NCBI GenBank assembly: GCA_021201295.1
Contig: JAJQFE010000031.1
Location: forward strand, 1 to 43,895
Reading direction: 5' to 3'
Source of the DNA: Tannerellaceae bacterium
GTDB lineage: Bacteria; Bacteroidota; Bacteroidia; Bacteroidales; Tannerellaceae
Length of the DNA stretch: 43,895 bases
Shown: positions 1 to 7,445 of the stretch, piece by piece
How positions within the stretch are numbered: position 1 is the stretch's first letter
Layout of the letters: each line of letters starts with the position of its first letter
Made by a program: the position numbers and the translations under genes
Notes under the pieces: generated by a model
The model's input: the letters and a program-made list of their open reading frames with translations, nothing else
Told to the model about the DNA's origin: nothing
The model's database searches: none

Positions 1-2
1 CC

Positions 3-500
3 CAAATCGTAACCGGTGTAGGTTTTTTATGTGTGTGACTGATCCTGAAGGATGGAATGAGTGTCCGGGGCCTGAATACGGCGGCAACTATCTGGTGCTC
101 GGCTGCGGTAGGTGCTATGGCCGGGTTAGGTTTGTACTGGCAGGGATTAATAGCGGTGGGTTTTATTATCTTATCCAATTGCCTGTTGCGTCCTTTGGGA
201 GATTTGCTGAGCCGGCATAATGTTTTTGATAATATGAATGAGCAACTTATTTATACGTTAACGATACGTTGTAAGGAACAGATTGAAAACCGTCTGCGGG
301 TCATGATGCTGAATACCATTAAGAATGATCTTCATTTGCAGTTACGTTCTCTAAAAAGTAGTGATGATGAAATGCCTACCTATTGTTATATTGAAGCAGA
401 GTTTTATGCGATGGGAAAACATGACCTGATGATCGAAAAATTAGCTGCGCAACTTACCCTGGAATATGGTGTAACAGAAGTAACCTGGGAAGTAAATTAA
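3..500 (+). pseudogene. MgtC/SapB family membrane protein, 3' part, one in-frame stop
   Basis: The window opens inside this gene. From base 3 the frame reads QIVTGVGFL, a stop, then ILKDGMSVRGLNTAATIW, which is the conserved core of MgtC/SapB proteins (GFLGAG, VRGLTTAATIW). Two hydrophobic helices follow (about residues 30-65 of the visible part), then a soluble C-terminal domain of about 90 residues, as in long MgtC proteins. MgtC proteins are inner-membrane proteins linked to growth at low magnesium and, in pathogens, to survival in macrophages. The TGA at 36-38 lies where the family has the GAG motif. An ATG at 57 could start a shorter product, but that would remove part of the conserved membrane core. 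The family call is firm; whether the stop is real is uncertain. Confidence 0.8.
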
Positions 501-603
501 TCTTCGATTGTATCTGATTCTCCGGCTTATTTTCCGGAACAAAGTAGGATGAAAAAGGTTATACATAGGGTAATACGATGTAATAACCATTCATTCTATA
601 CAT

Positions 604-609
604 AGGAGG
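604..609 (+). promoter_or_regulatory. Perfect AGGAGG ribosome-binding site
   Basis: AGGAGG lies four bases before the ATG at 614 and fixes the start of the NlpE-like gene. Bacteroidota rarely use strong Shine-Dalgarno sites, and most genes in this window lack one, so this site stands out. Confidence 0.6.
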
Positions 610-613
610 TCAA

Positions 614-1048
614 ATGAAGAAGTTTAGTATCTGGGTGCTTGCGCTGGTTGTATTGGCTGCATGTTCGCATCGTCAAAAAGAGAGTCATTCCATTCAGACA
701 GAAGAAGGATTTACACCGGAAGAGATTCATCAGGTCATTAAGTCGCCGGATTTCTGGGGCGTATATGGGGCTGTTTTACCTTTACCGGACGGTTCGCAGG
801 TAAAGATCGCCCTGACTATTCATCAGGATAACACGTATCATGAACGATTAGAATACAGGAGCCCGGCTGAAAAGGTAGAGACCTGGCATGGGCATTATGT
901 GGTGGAGGAAGCCTTGTTAGCGCTGTATCCTGATCACGGGGAAACGGAATATTACCGGATAGAAAAGGATAAACTGTATAAGCTGGATAATGAGGGGAAG
1001 AGATTAACCGGACCTGACCAGCAGAAATATGTGCTGACTAAGGAATAA
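614..1048 (+). CDS. NlpE N-terminal-domain lipoprotein without the CXXC motif
   Basis: This encodes a 144-residue lipoprotein. The signal peptide ends in the lipobox LAAC with Cys at residue 17. The mature part matches the NlpE N-terminal domain: a GVYGAVLPLPDG strand, then LTIHQDNTYHERLEY, a GHY strand, YYRIEKDKLYKLD, and LTGPDQQKYVLTK at the end. In Escherichia coli, NlpE is an outer-membrane lipoprotein that signals copper and surface stress to the Cpx system. The typical family motif in this loop is CADC; here it is PLPDGS, so redox or metal sensing through that cysteine pair is not possible. No Cpx homologue is visible nearby. The family call is good; the role is inferred. Confidence 0.75.
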   Translation: MKKFSIWVLALVVLAACSHRQKESHSIQTEEGFTPEEIHQVIKSPDFWGVYGAVLPLPDGSQVKIALTIHQDNTYHERLEYRSPAEKVETWHGHYVVEEALLALYPDHGETEYYRIEKDKLYKLDNEGKRLTGPDQQKYVLTKE

Positions 1049-1184
1049 TGACCGGATCTTTAGCATAAAGGATGGTAACTATTTTTAATGGATTCATTTT
1101 TAGATAAGTATGGCAAAACAAAATCCTGTTCTTTTTGTTATGCTAACAGGCATAAAAGATGTACTTATTTAAAGTTTTGAAATT

Positions 1185-1835
1185 ATGAAAGTTAAAAATA
1201 TAATCATATTTCCTGTATTCCTGTTACTGGTTTTAGCAGGTTGTAACACAACCCAGGTCACCTCTTCCTGGAGTATTCCGAATATTTCTCCTGCTGTCAT
1301 GGAGAAAGTATTGGTAGTAGGTATCATGGCGGACCGGGAAGAGCGGGTGAAGACCGAAGAGGCTATGGTCAATCAATTGAGGCAAAATGGTATCAATGCC
1401 AGTTCTGCTTTTGATCTTTTCGGACCTAAAGGATTTAGTGGCACCACAGAGGAAGAGATCACGAGACAATTAAGAGGCTCGGACTATACTTCTGTGATGA
1501 TCGTTTCTTTAGTGAATAAGGATAAGGAGTTAACCTATGTGCCGGGTACGTATTATGCCCGTCCTTACTATTCTCCTTATTATGGTGCTCGCCGGTATTA
1601 TAGAAGGTATTGGGCCTTATATGATAATATGTATACTCCCGGGTATTATACTACCACTACTGATTATGTGCTGGAAGCTGAAATTTATACGGTGAATGAT
1701 GATGACCAGTTGATCTATTCGGCACAGACGAAAACAACGGATCCTGCCAATGCCTCTTCTCTGGCAGAAAGCTTTGCTAAAACTATTGTGTCAGAACTTC
1801 GTAGTAAAGGATTGGTTTCCGGTGAAAACAGATAA
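1185..1835 (+). CDS. Hypothetical lipoprotein, DUF4136-like
   Basis: This 216-residue protein has a signal peptide and the lipobox LAGC (Cys at residue 20), so it is probably anchored in the envelope. The first half has alternating strands and helices (EKVLVVGIMADREERVKTEEAMVNQLRQNG), reminiscent of lipoproteins that bind other envelope components. Residues of about 118-155 are extremely rich in tyrosine (many YY pairs with Pro and Arg). The last part (VLEAEIYTVNDDDQLIYSA and an amphipathic helix) resembles the C-terminus of DUF4136-type lipoproteins. I cannot assign a function. It stands alone between the NlpE-like gene and an outer-membrane barrel on the same strand. Confidence 0.6.
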   Translation: MKVKNIIIFPVFLLLVLAGCNTTQVTSSWSIPNISPAVMEKVLVVGIMADREERVKTEEAMVNQLRQNGINASSAFDLFGPKGFSGTTEEEITRQLRGSDYTSVMIVSLVNKDKELTYVPGTYYARPYYSPYYGARRYYRRYWALYDNMYTPGYYTTTTDYVLEAEIYTVNDDDQLIYSAQTKTTDPANASSLAESFAKTIVSELRSKGLVSGENR

Positions 1836-1985
1836 TAAAGCGTTTTGCAGATTATAGGGATAAAGGTGCTCATTTTTGAGTGCCTTTTCTTTTGTCCTGG
1901 TCCCCACCTGTCTACAAAACACAGAGGCTGGTATACATTCCGGACTCATTCATCTATACTTTTATCTATCCTTTTCTTTTGCCTG

Positions 1986-1993
1986 TACATTTG
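1986..1993 (+). promoter_or_regulatory. Bacteroidota -7 promoter element (TACATTTG)
   Basis: TACATTTG fits the Bacteroidota -7 consensus TAnnTTTG and sits about 45 bases before the ATG of the outer-membrane barrel gene. The -33 TTTG partner is not clear. Confidence 0.4.
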
Positions 1994-2038
1994 TTTCGTG
2001 ATTAATCATCCATTCAATAGTCATATAAAACAAATGTT

Positions 2039-2641
2039 ATGAACAAGAGAAGTAGTTTATTTATAGTTGGGTTGTGTGTTTTCAGTATAGTGGGTCTCAG
2101 TGCCCGGACCAAGGCGTCATGGGATATTAAATTAAATGGCAATCTTACGAATGTGAAATTGACAGATTATCAATCGGATAATAAGTTTAACGGAGGAGGT
2201 AGTGTCGGAGGATTTTTCCATCTGGTTTTTAATAAACATGTGGCACTACAACTGGAACTTCTGTTTAATTATACGAAAACTAACATCCGGTTTTCCAGAG
2301 AGAAAAACAAATATAAATATGCCGGGGTGGAGATTCCTGTGTATGTATTGGGAAAATACCCGGTCGGAAACGGAAAACTTTTTGTGGGAGCAGGACCGCA
2401 TATAGGGTATGGTTTTAGTGTGGATTCCCGGATTGAAAAGCTTCCCCAGGGAGCTTGTGGAGAAAACGTGATAGAACTGGATCATTGGTATAGCGGAATC
2501 AGTACATTGATCGAATATGAATGTAAAAACCAGATTTCTGTTCATGGAGGCTATCAGTTAAGTGTTGACCTGAATTCCGGTAAGAGCAGATCGGATGTAA
2601 ACACCCAGACCATGCACGTAGGGATAGGGTACCGGTTTTGA
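2039..2641 (+). CDS. Small outer-membrane beta-barrel protein
   Basis: This 200-residue protein has a signal peptide ending near LSARTKA (about residue 26). The mature part is a series of amphipathic strands with alternating hydrophobic residues (GGGSVGGFFHLVF, VALQLELLFNYTK, YAGVEIPVYVLGKYP, GKLFVGAGPHIGYGF), and the C-terminus is MHVGIGYRF, with the terminal aromatic residue that outer-membrane barrels use for assembly. This pattern fits the PorT/OMP_b-brl group of small eight-strand barrels. The substrate is unknown. It ends at a hairpin shared with the convergent gene downstream. Confidence 0.75.
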   Translation: MNKRSSLFIVGLCVFSIVGLSARTKASWDIKLNGNLTNVKLTDYQSDNKFNGGGSVGGFFHLVFNKHVALQLELLFNYTKTNIRFSREKNKYKYAGVEIPVYVLGKYPVGNGKLFVGAGPHIGYGFSVDSRIEKLPQGACGENVIELDHWYSGISTLIEYECKNQISVHGGYQLSVDLNSGKSRSDVNTQTMHVGIGYRF

Positions 2642-2721
2642 AAATAAATGTTGATCTTTTGGTACATAAATTCCCGGTACAAAGTGTATAGGAATCTTGT
2701 GCGACAGGATATATCAAATAA

Positions 2722-2761
2722 AAATATCCATAAGGCTCTTTATGATACCTTATGGATATTT
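2722..2761. terminator. Bidirectional hairpin terminator between convergent genes
   Basis: A perfect 14-base stem (AAATATCCATAAGG with its complement) encloses a 12-base loop. It lies between the plus-strand barrel gene and the minus-strand gene at 2786-3079. A-rich and T-rich flanks suit termination on both strands. Confidence 0.7.
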
Positions 2762-2785
2762 CTGTGTATGCTCCTATGTACTCTG

Positions 2786-3079
2786 TCAGATAATATAATT
2801 CTTAAAAAGCTGGTTATTATTCAGCTCTTCATAGGGATCTACGACTACTCCGATTTTATTGCACATATTTTTTAAGCTTTCATTGACTTCCGGTACGTAT
2901 ATCTGGTTGATCTTTTTGCATACTGCCCAGACCGATAAGTTATGAATTTTCTGACTTTCCAGTGTTTCATTTTCAACTCCTACTACTTTATTGTTTACCA
3001 CGTTAAAAATAACCGCCTGGCTGGTGGTAGTAGTCATTGAGTCTTGTGCGTCTTCTTTTAGTACTAATGCAATTCTCAT
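2786..3079 (-). CDS. Small protein, possible NifX/dinitrogenase-cofactor-like fold
   Basis: This 97-residue cytoplasmic protein begins MRIALVLKED and has the spacing of the small alpha/beta fold that binds iron-molybdenum clusters in NifX and NafY: strand 1 (IALVLK), SQAVIFNVVNNKVVGVEN, then a helix, INQIYVPEV and a terminal helix followed by IGVVVD. I see no cluster-binding motif or nitrogen-fixation genes, so the match is structural and weak. It is convergent with the barrel gene. A 22-base palindrome lies in its upstream region. An alternative is an uncharacterised Bacteroidales protein with no cofactor. Confidence 0.5.
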   Translation of the reverse strand: MRIALVLKEDAQDSMTTTTSQAVIFNVVNNKVVGVENETLESQKIHNLSVWAVCKKINQIYVPEVNESLKNMCNKIGVVVDPYEELNNNQLFKNYII

Positions 3080-3110
3080 GTTGTTAAATTATTTATTTTG
3101 CTCTCCTGAT

Positions 3111-3132
3111 ATACATCTGCCAGCAGATGTAT
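3111..3132. promoter_or_regulatory. 22-base palindrome, possible operator
   Basis: Two perfect 10-base arms (ATACATCTGC and its complement) are separated by CA. The site lies 32 bases upstream of the minus-strand start at 3079, where a regulator binding site or an RNA hairpin in the leader would sit. There is no T-run after either arm, which argues against a terminator. Confidence 0.4.
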
Positions 3133-3615
3133 GTTAATGATAAAGTTGGTTATCAATCTGATATACCTGATAGAGAGTTGTTTTGGATTCTCTGTCTGTT
3201 TAGAGGGAAATTCTCCCTTACTTATTAACCTTTTTACAGGGTTAAAAGTTCCTGTTTTTTCTTATTCACCCATTTATTTTCGTTTAAGTTTTTTATAATA
3301 GTGAATGCATACTGCTAAATTATTTTCAGTCACAGATAGATAGATCGGAAAATTACCTCCGGATGGAGTACTACTAATTCTTGACTAAATATAGAGAATT
3401 TATTTCGGTTTCAGCCGGAAAAAAGAAACTAAATTCGTAAATATGCCGGGTATACTTCCACCTTTTATATGTTTTTACAGGCAGCATCCCTGTAAATTCA
3501 TAAAACAGGAGGGTAAAAAGAAAAAAATGCTGTTCACTGTGTAAATATATAGTATCCCACGGGTTTTCGGCAATTTTATCTGCCTGTGCTATAGCATACC
3601 TTTAGGAAAAAAATG
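3133..3615. other. AT-rich intergenic region
   Basis: About 480 bases without a convincing gene on either strand. It is AT-rich with several short inverted repeats, for example TTAACC with GGTTAA around 3220-3245. No tRNA, riboswitch or mobile element is recognised. Confidence 0.5.
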
Positions 3616-3623
3616 TATATTTG
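3616..3623 (+). promoter_or_regulatory. Bacteroidota -7 promoter element (TATATTTG)
   Basis: TATATTTG matches TAnnTTTG and lies 32 bases before the sulfatase start at 3655. No convincing -33 TTTG is seen at the usual distance. Confidence 0.45.
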
Positions 3624-3654
3624 ATTTGTGAATAAACACGTTAAACATACCCTT

Positions 3655-5058
3655 ATGAAAACAACTGTATATTTACCTGTTTCTACTTTACTCCTCCCTT
3701 TATTTGCAGGATGTACGGAGCAACAGGAAAAAAAGAAGAGCCTGTCAATATTATCTATATTTTGTCAGATGATCTGGGATATGGTGATTTAGGATGTTAT
3801 GGACAAACCCTTTTTGCTACTCCAAACCTGGACCGGATGGCAGCGGAAGGGATGCTATTTACTCAACACTATGCCGGTTGTACGGTAAGTGCTCCTTCCC
3901 GAGCGTCTTTAATGACTGGGCTGCATACAGGACACACCCAGATCCGGGGAAACAAGGAGATCGATCCGGAAGGCCAGTATCCTATGGATGGTACTACCTA
4001 CACCCTGGGGAAATTATTTAAGTCGCAGGGATATATAACTGGATTGTTTGGCAAGTGGGGATTGGGTTATCCCGGTTCTTCCTCGGAACCAAATGCTATG
4101 GGGTTTGATGAGTTTTATGGTTATAATTGTCAGCGCCAGGCTCATACCTATTATCCGGAACATTTGTGGCATAATCGTACGAAAGTTGAATTAAAAGGCA
4201 ATGAAGAGTTAGGCCGGCAGGTTTATTCCCATGATCTGATCCACCAGGAAGCCCTGGAATTTATTCGTACGAATAAGGATCAGCCTTTTTTGCCATGCTG
4301 ACTTACACGCTACCGCATGCGGAGATCAATCTTCCCCATGATTCTATCTATGCATTATATGAAGGACGGTTTGAAGAAACTGTGTATGATATACCCGGAA
4401 GTTACTACCGTTCAAAAAAACTCCGTGCCTCTTTTGCCGCTATGGTGGCCCGTCTGGATATGTATGTAGGAGAAATATTGGACGAATTGAAAAAACAGGG
4501 ACTGGATAAAAATACGATGGTTTTCTTTACCAGTGATAACGGACCTCATCAGGAAGGTGGAGCAGATCCTGATTTTTCCGTAGTGGAGGACCGTTAAAGG
4601 GAATAAAAAGGGCTTTGTATGAGGGAGGTATCCGTGTACCCCTGCTTGCCTGGGCTCCCGGCAGAATTCAAAGCGGTTTGAAAACAGGTCATATATCAGC
4701 TTTCTGGGATATGATGCCGACCTTTGCAGAATTGTTGGGTGTTGAGTTACCGGAAGCCGGAGATGGTATCTCGTTTCTTCCGACTCTTTTATCGGAAAAT
4801 ATCCAGAAAGAACATCCTTATTTATATTGGGAGTTCCATGAAGAAGGAGGCCGGCAGGCTATCCGGCAGGGTAAATGGAAACTGATTCGGCAGGGAGTTA
4901 CTATTGAACAGGGAGTCTGGCATGAACTCTATGATCTGGAAACAGATATTCATGAAGATCATGACCTATCCACACAGGAAGTGGAAAAACTGCAGGAACT
5001 GATCCATCTGATGGATGAGGCCCGGACAGTATCTGCTGTTTTCAATTTCGAAAAATAG
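3655..5058 (+). pseudogene. Arylsulfatase-family lipoprotein, three frameshifts
   Basis: Sulfatases hydrolyse sulfate esters. The ATG at 3655 gives a signal peptide with lipobox LFAGC. Then come the metal-binding start (IIYILSDDLGYGDLGCYG), the active-site signature SAPSR within CTVSAPSRASLMTG, the GKWGLG motif and FFTSDNGPH. The catalytic position is Ser, not Cys, so the formylglycine would need an anaerobic maturase (anSME), not seen in this window. Three one-base losses break the frame: A7 at 3728-3734, T6 at 4286-4291 and T5 at 4573-4577. Restoring one base at each gives a continuous 468-residue sulfatase of normal length. The native substrate is unknown; host or plant glycans are possible. 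It is not part of either PUL. Confidence 0.85.
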
Positions 5059-5069
5059 GAATGGGTATC

Positions 5070-5600
5070 TTACCACACGTTATAATGAATGTTTTCCGGA
5101 TCGAATTTATCTTTAGGAGTTTCTTCCTGATTCGGGTAACCGATAGGGATCACATTTAACGGATAGATATATTCGGGAAGGGACAGGATCTGTTTCACTG
5201 TAATGATCCGGTCTTCTTCCGGATAAGTGGAGGTCCATACAGCCCCTAACCCTAAGGCTTTGGCTGCCAGAAGGATATTTTGACTGGCTGCAGAACAATC
5301 CTGCACCCAATAATCACCTCCGTATTTGGCTTTGCTTAAATCTCCACAGACTACAATCGCCACGGGTGCACTGGCTACCATCTTTGCATAAGGCAGTTTC
5401 ATACTTAACGTATTCAACAGTAGCCTGTCTGTTACTACAATAAATGCCCACGACTGGAGATTAAGGGCACTGGGAGCCGCCATGGCAGCACGAAGTAGCA
5501 TATGGATCTGGTCTTCGCTGACAGGCATGTCCGTATATCTGCGTATACTTTTTCTGGACAGTATATTTTTTATAGCAGGATTGGATTCCATCTGGTTCAT
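5070..5600 (-). CDS. Nitroreductase-family FMN oxidoreductase
   Basis: This 176-residue cytoplasmic flavoprotein reduces nitro groups, quinones or related electrophiles with NAD(P)H. Family signs are RKSIRRYTDMPV near the N-terminus (FMN phosphate contact), APSALNLQSWAFIVV, the YWVQDCSAASQNILLAAKALGLGAVW helix and the terminal IPIGYP motif. It is convergent with the sulfatase gene, with 11 bases between stop codons. An alternative start four residues in (MESNP) is possible. Substrate and partner are not evident. Confidence 0.85.
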   Translation of the reverse strand: MNQMESNPAIKNILSRKSIRRYTDMPVSEDQIHMLLRAAMAAPSALNLQSWAFIVVTDRLLLNTLSMKLPYAKMVASAPVAIVVCGDLSKAKYGGDYWVQDCSAASQNILLAAKALGLGAVWTSTYPEEDRIITVKQILSLPEYIYPLNVIPIGYPNQEETPKDKFDPENIHYNVW

Positions 5601-5763
5601 ATTTTAGTTTTTTATATAACAGCTTACTTTAGGAATAAGTTTCCGGAGAATCTATCTGGGGTAGATTCCTGTTATTTTGACCCTTTTTAGGGATAATTAG
5701 AAAGTGATTGCATCTTTTTTTTCTGCCAGCTTTGTTATCTCAATCCATAGAATGAAGGGAATG

Positions 5764-6357
5764 ATGAGAATATATATAACATTATTCTTTCTCCTGGTAA
5801 TAGGAATTGCCTGTGGGAAAAGTAAAAACGATACAATTAAAAATAAAACGCATATGATACCAGTAGATGGAGTGAATCTTCAGAAGGCCTACTTTGCTTC
5901 CGGCTGTTTCTGGGGTACCGAATATTATTTTATGAAAGCAAAAGGGGTAGTAGAGACAGCGGTAGGATATATGGGTGGCCATGTGGATCATCCGACCTAT
6001 GAACAGGTGTCCGGAAAGAAAACAGGTCATCTGGAAACAGTGGAAGTAACCTACGATATTACGCAGACTTCTTATGAAGAATTGGTGAAGTTGTTTTTTG
6101 AAACACATGACTTTACGCAGACAAACGGCCAGGGGCCGGATATAGGTCCTCAATATCTTTCCTGTATCTTTTACTCCACACCGGAAGAGGAGGAGATCGC
6201 TGAAAAATGTATTAGTATCCTGGAAGAAAAAGGATATACAGTAGCTACCTCTTTGCGTCCGGCGACCACTTTCTGGCGTGCGGAAGATTATCATCAGCAA
6301 TATTATGAGCATAAAGGATCTACTCCTTACTGCCATGTATACAGAAAGATTTTTTAA
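5764..6357 (+). CDS. msrA: Peptide-methionine (S)-S-oxide reductase, lipoprotein form
   Basis: MsrA repairs oxidised methionine. The GCFWG active-site motif is followed by the family blocks VGYMGGH, YEQVSG.TGHLETVEV, FFETHDFTQTNGQGPDIGPQYLS and the terminal YHQQYYE region. The N-terminus is a signal peptide with the lipobox GIAC, so the enzyme probably acts in the periplasm or at the outer membrane. That is unusual, because most MsrA enzymes are cytoplasmic. I chose 5764, just before MRIYITLFFLLV; the ATGs at 5752 and 5761 are also possible. A frame open from 5704 begins with GTG and adds a less plausible leader. No fused MsrB domain is present. Confidence 0.9.
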   Translation: MRIYITLFFLLVIGIACGKSKNDTIKNKTHMIPVDGVNLQKAYFASGCFWGTEYYFMKAKGVVETAVGYMGGHVDHPTYEQVSGKKTGHLETVEVTYDITQTSYEELVKLFFETHDFTQTNGQGPDIGPQYLSCIFYSTPEEEEIAEKCISILEEKGYTVATSLRPATTFWRAEDYHQQYYEHKGSTPYCHVYRKIF

Positions 6358-6368
6358 GGGAACACCCA

Positions 6369-6400
6369 ACCAGACTATAGCTATGTATGTATAGTCTGGT
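6369..6400. terminator. Hairpin downstream of msrA
   Basis: An 11-base perfect stem (ACCAGACTATA) with a 10-base loop begins about 12 bases after the msrA stop. There is no T-run, so it may be an attenuating or mRNA-stabilising hairpin and not a classic intrinsic terminator. Confidence 0.45.
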
Positions 6401-6655
6401 AAGGTGTATATGAGTACCCCCTGCTTTCTCTGATAAATAGGAACGAAGGTCACAGGATAAACATTTTTGAATTAATAAATAATCACATGTACATTCTCTC
6501 CAGTATGTTTCTTATTTGTCCTTGGTCCTAAAAGGGCTTTCCGGACGACTGTGTAATTGCCATAGGGGTAAAATATCTAATTAAAATCAGATGAAGTGAT
6601 ATGAAATTGAGTTTTCTTTTATAATTTGCACTCATAAAACTAAAAATGAGTGAAA

Positions 6656-7330
6656 ATGAAAAAGTATTGGCTGTTATTTGTAGGCATGATCCTGCTTACC
6701 CATTGTAATTCTTCTGCTAATGAAAGTACAGAAAGTTCAACCGGATCAGAGAAAACTGTGGAAGTACGGACAGAAACCACCCAAGATGTCCGGGATAAGA
6801 CATTTGAACAATTATTTAAGGCTGTTCCGGCTGAAGGAGTAATGGATGAAACCTATGCGTATGCAGGACGTACGTTTACGGTCATTACATCGGGAACTTC
6901 ATCGGATTATAACTCGATGATTGCCGGCTGGGGAGGTCCCGGTACTTTGTTTGGTAAACCCTCTACCTGGTGTTTTTTACGGGCCAACCGGTACACATTG
7001 GAGTATATCCGGAAAGAAAAGACCTATACTATGGCCTATTTCCCTCAGCAATATAATGAACAGGTCCTGTTTCTGGGAAGTAAAACCGGACGTGACACGG
7101 ATAAAATGAAAGAATCCACCCTGACTCCTGTGGAAACTCCTTCCGGTATGATGAGCTACAAAGAAGCGGAAGTGATCATTGAGTGTACATTGACTGAGAT
7201 TACTTCGGTAACTTCGGATGATTTTTATACGCAGGAAGGAAAAGATTTTGTCCTGGAAGGATATGAAGATGCCGGGGATTACCATAAAATGGTGTTTGGA
7301 GAAATTACCCGGGTGTGGGTAAAGAAATAA
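6656..7330 (+). CDS. Exported flavin-reductase-like (FMN-binding split barrel) protein
   Basis: After an exported N-terminus (MKKYWLLFVGMILLTHC, possibly a lipobox with an unusual His before Cys), a Ser/Thr-rich linker leads into a flavin-reductase-like domain. Family features are FTVITSG, MIAGWGGPGTLFGKPSTWCF, RANRYTLEYI, LGSKTGRDTDKMKE and the end KMVFGEITRVWVKK. Such domains bind FMN and reduce flavin with NAD(P)H; relatives are normally cytoplasmic, so an envelope location is notable. The start is ATG 6656; the frame also has a GTG at 6650. It follows the exported MsrA, and both may serve envelope redox balance, which is inference. Confidence 0.75.
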   Translation: MKKYWLLFVGMILLTHCNSSANESTESSTGSEKTVEVRTETTQDVRDKTFEQLFKAVPAEGVMDETYAYAGRTFTVITSGTSSDYNSMIAGWGGPGTLFGKPSTWCFLRANRYTLEYIRKEKTYTMAYFPQQYNEQVLFLGSKTGRDTDKMKESTLTPVETPSGMMSYKEAEVIIECTLTEITSVTSDDFYTQEGKDFVLEGYEDAGDYHKMVFGEITRVWVKK

Positions 7331-7389
7331 GATAGAGGAGTAATTCCTGCTTTCCCGGAAATAACTATGGCTCATTCCTTTTTTAGTTG

Positions 7390-7397
7390 TATATTTG
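7390..7397 (+). promoter_or_regulatory. Bacteroidota -7 promoter element (TATATTTG)
   Basis: TATATTTG matches TAnnTTTG about 50 bases before the PUL 1 regulator start at 7446. Because it overlaps the frame's first possible start at 7395, it supports using the later ATG. Confidence 0.5.
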
Positions 7398-7445
7398 CTT
7401 AAGAAGAAAATAGTAATAGAAGAACAGATACGGAGTAATGATGTC

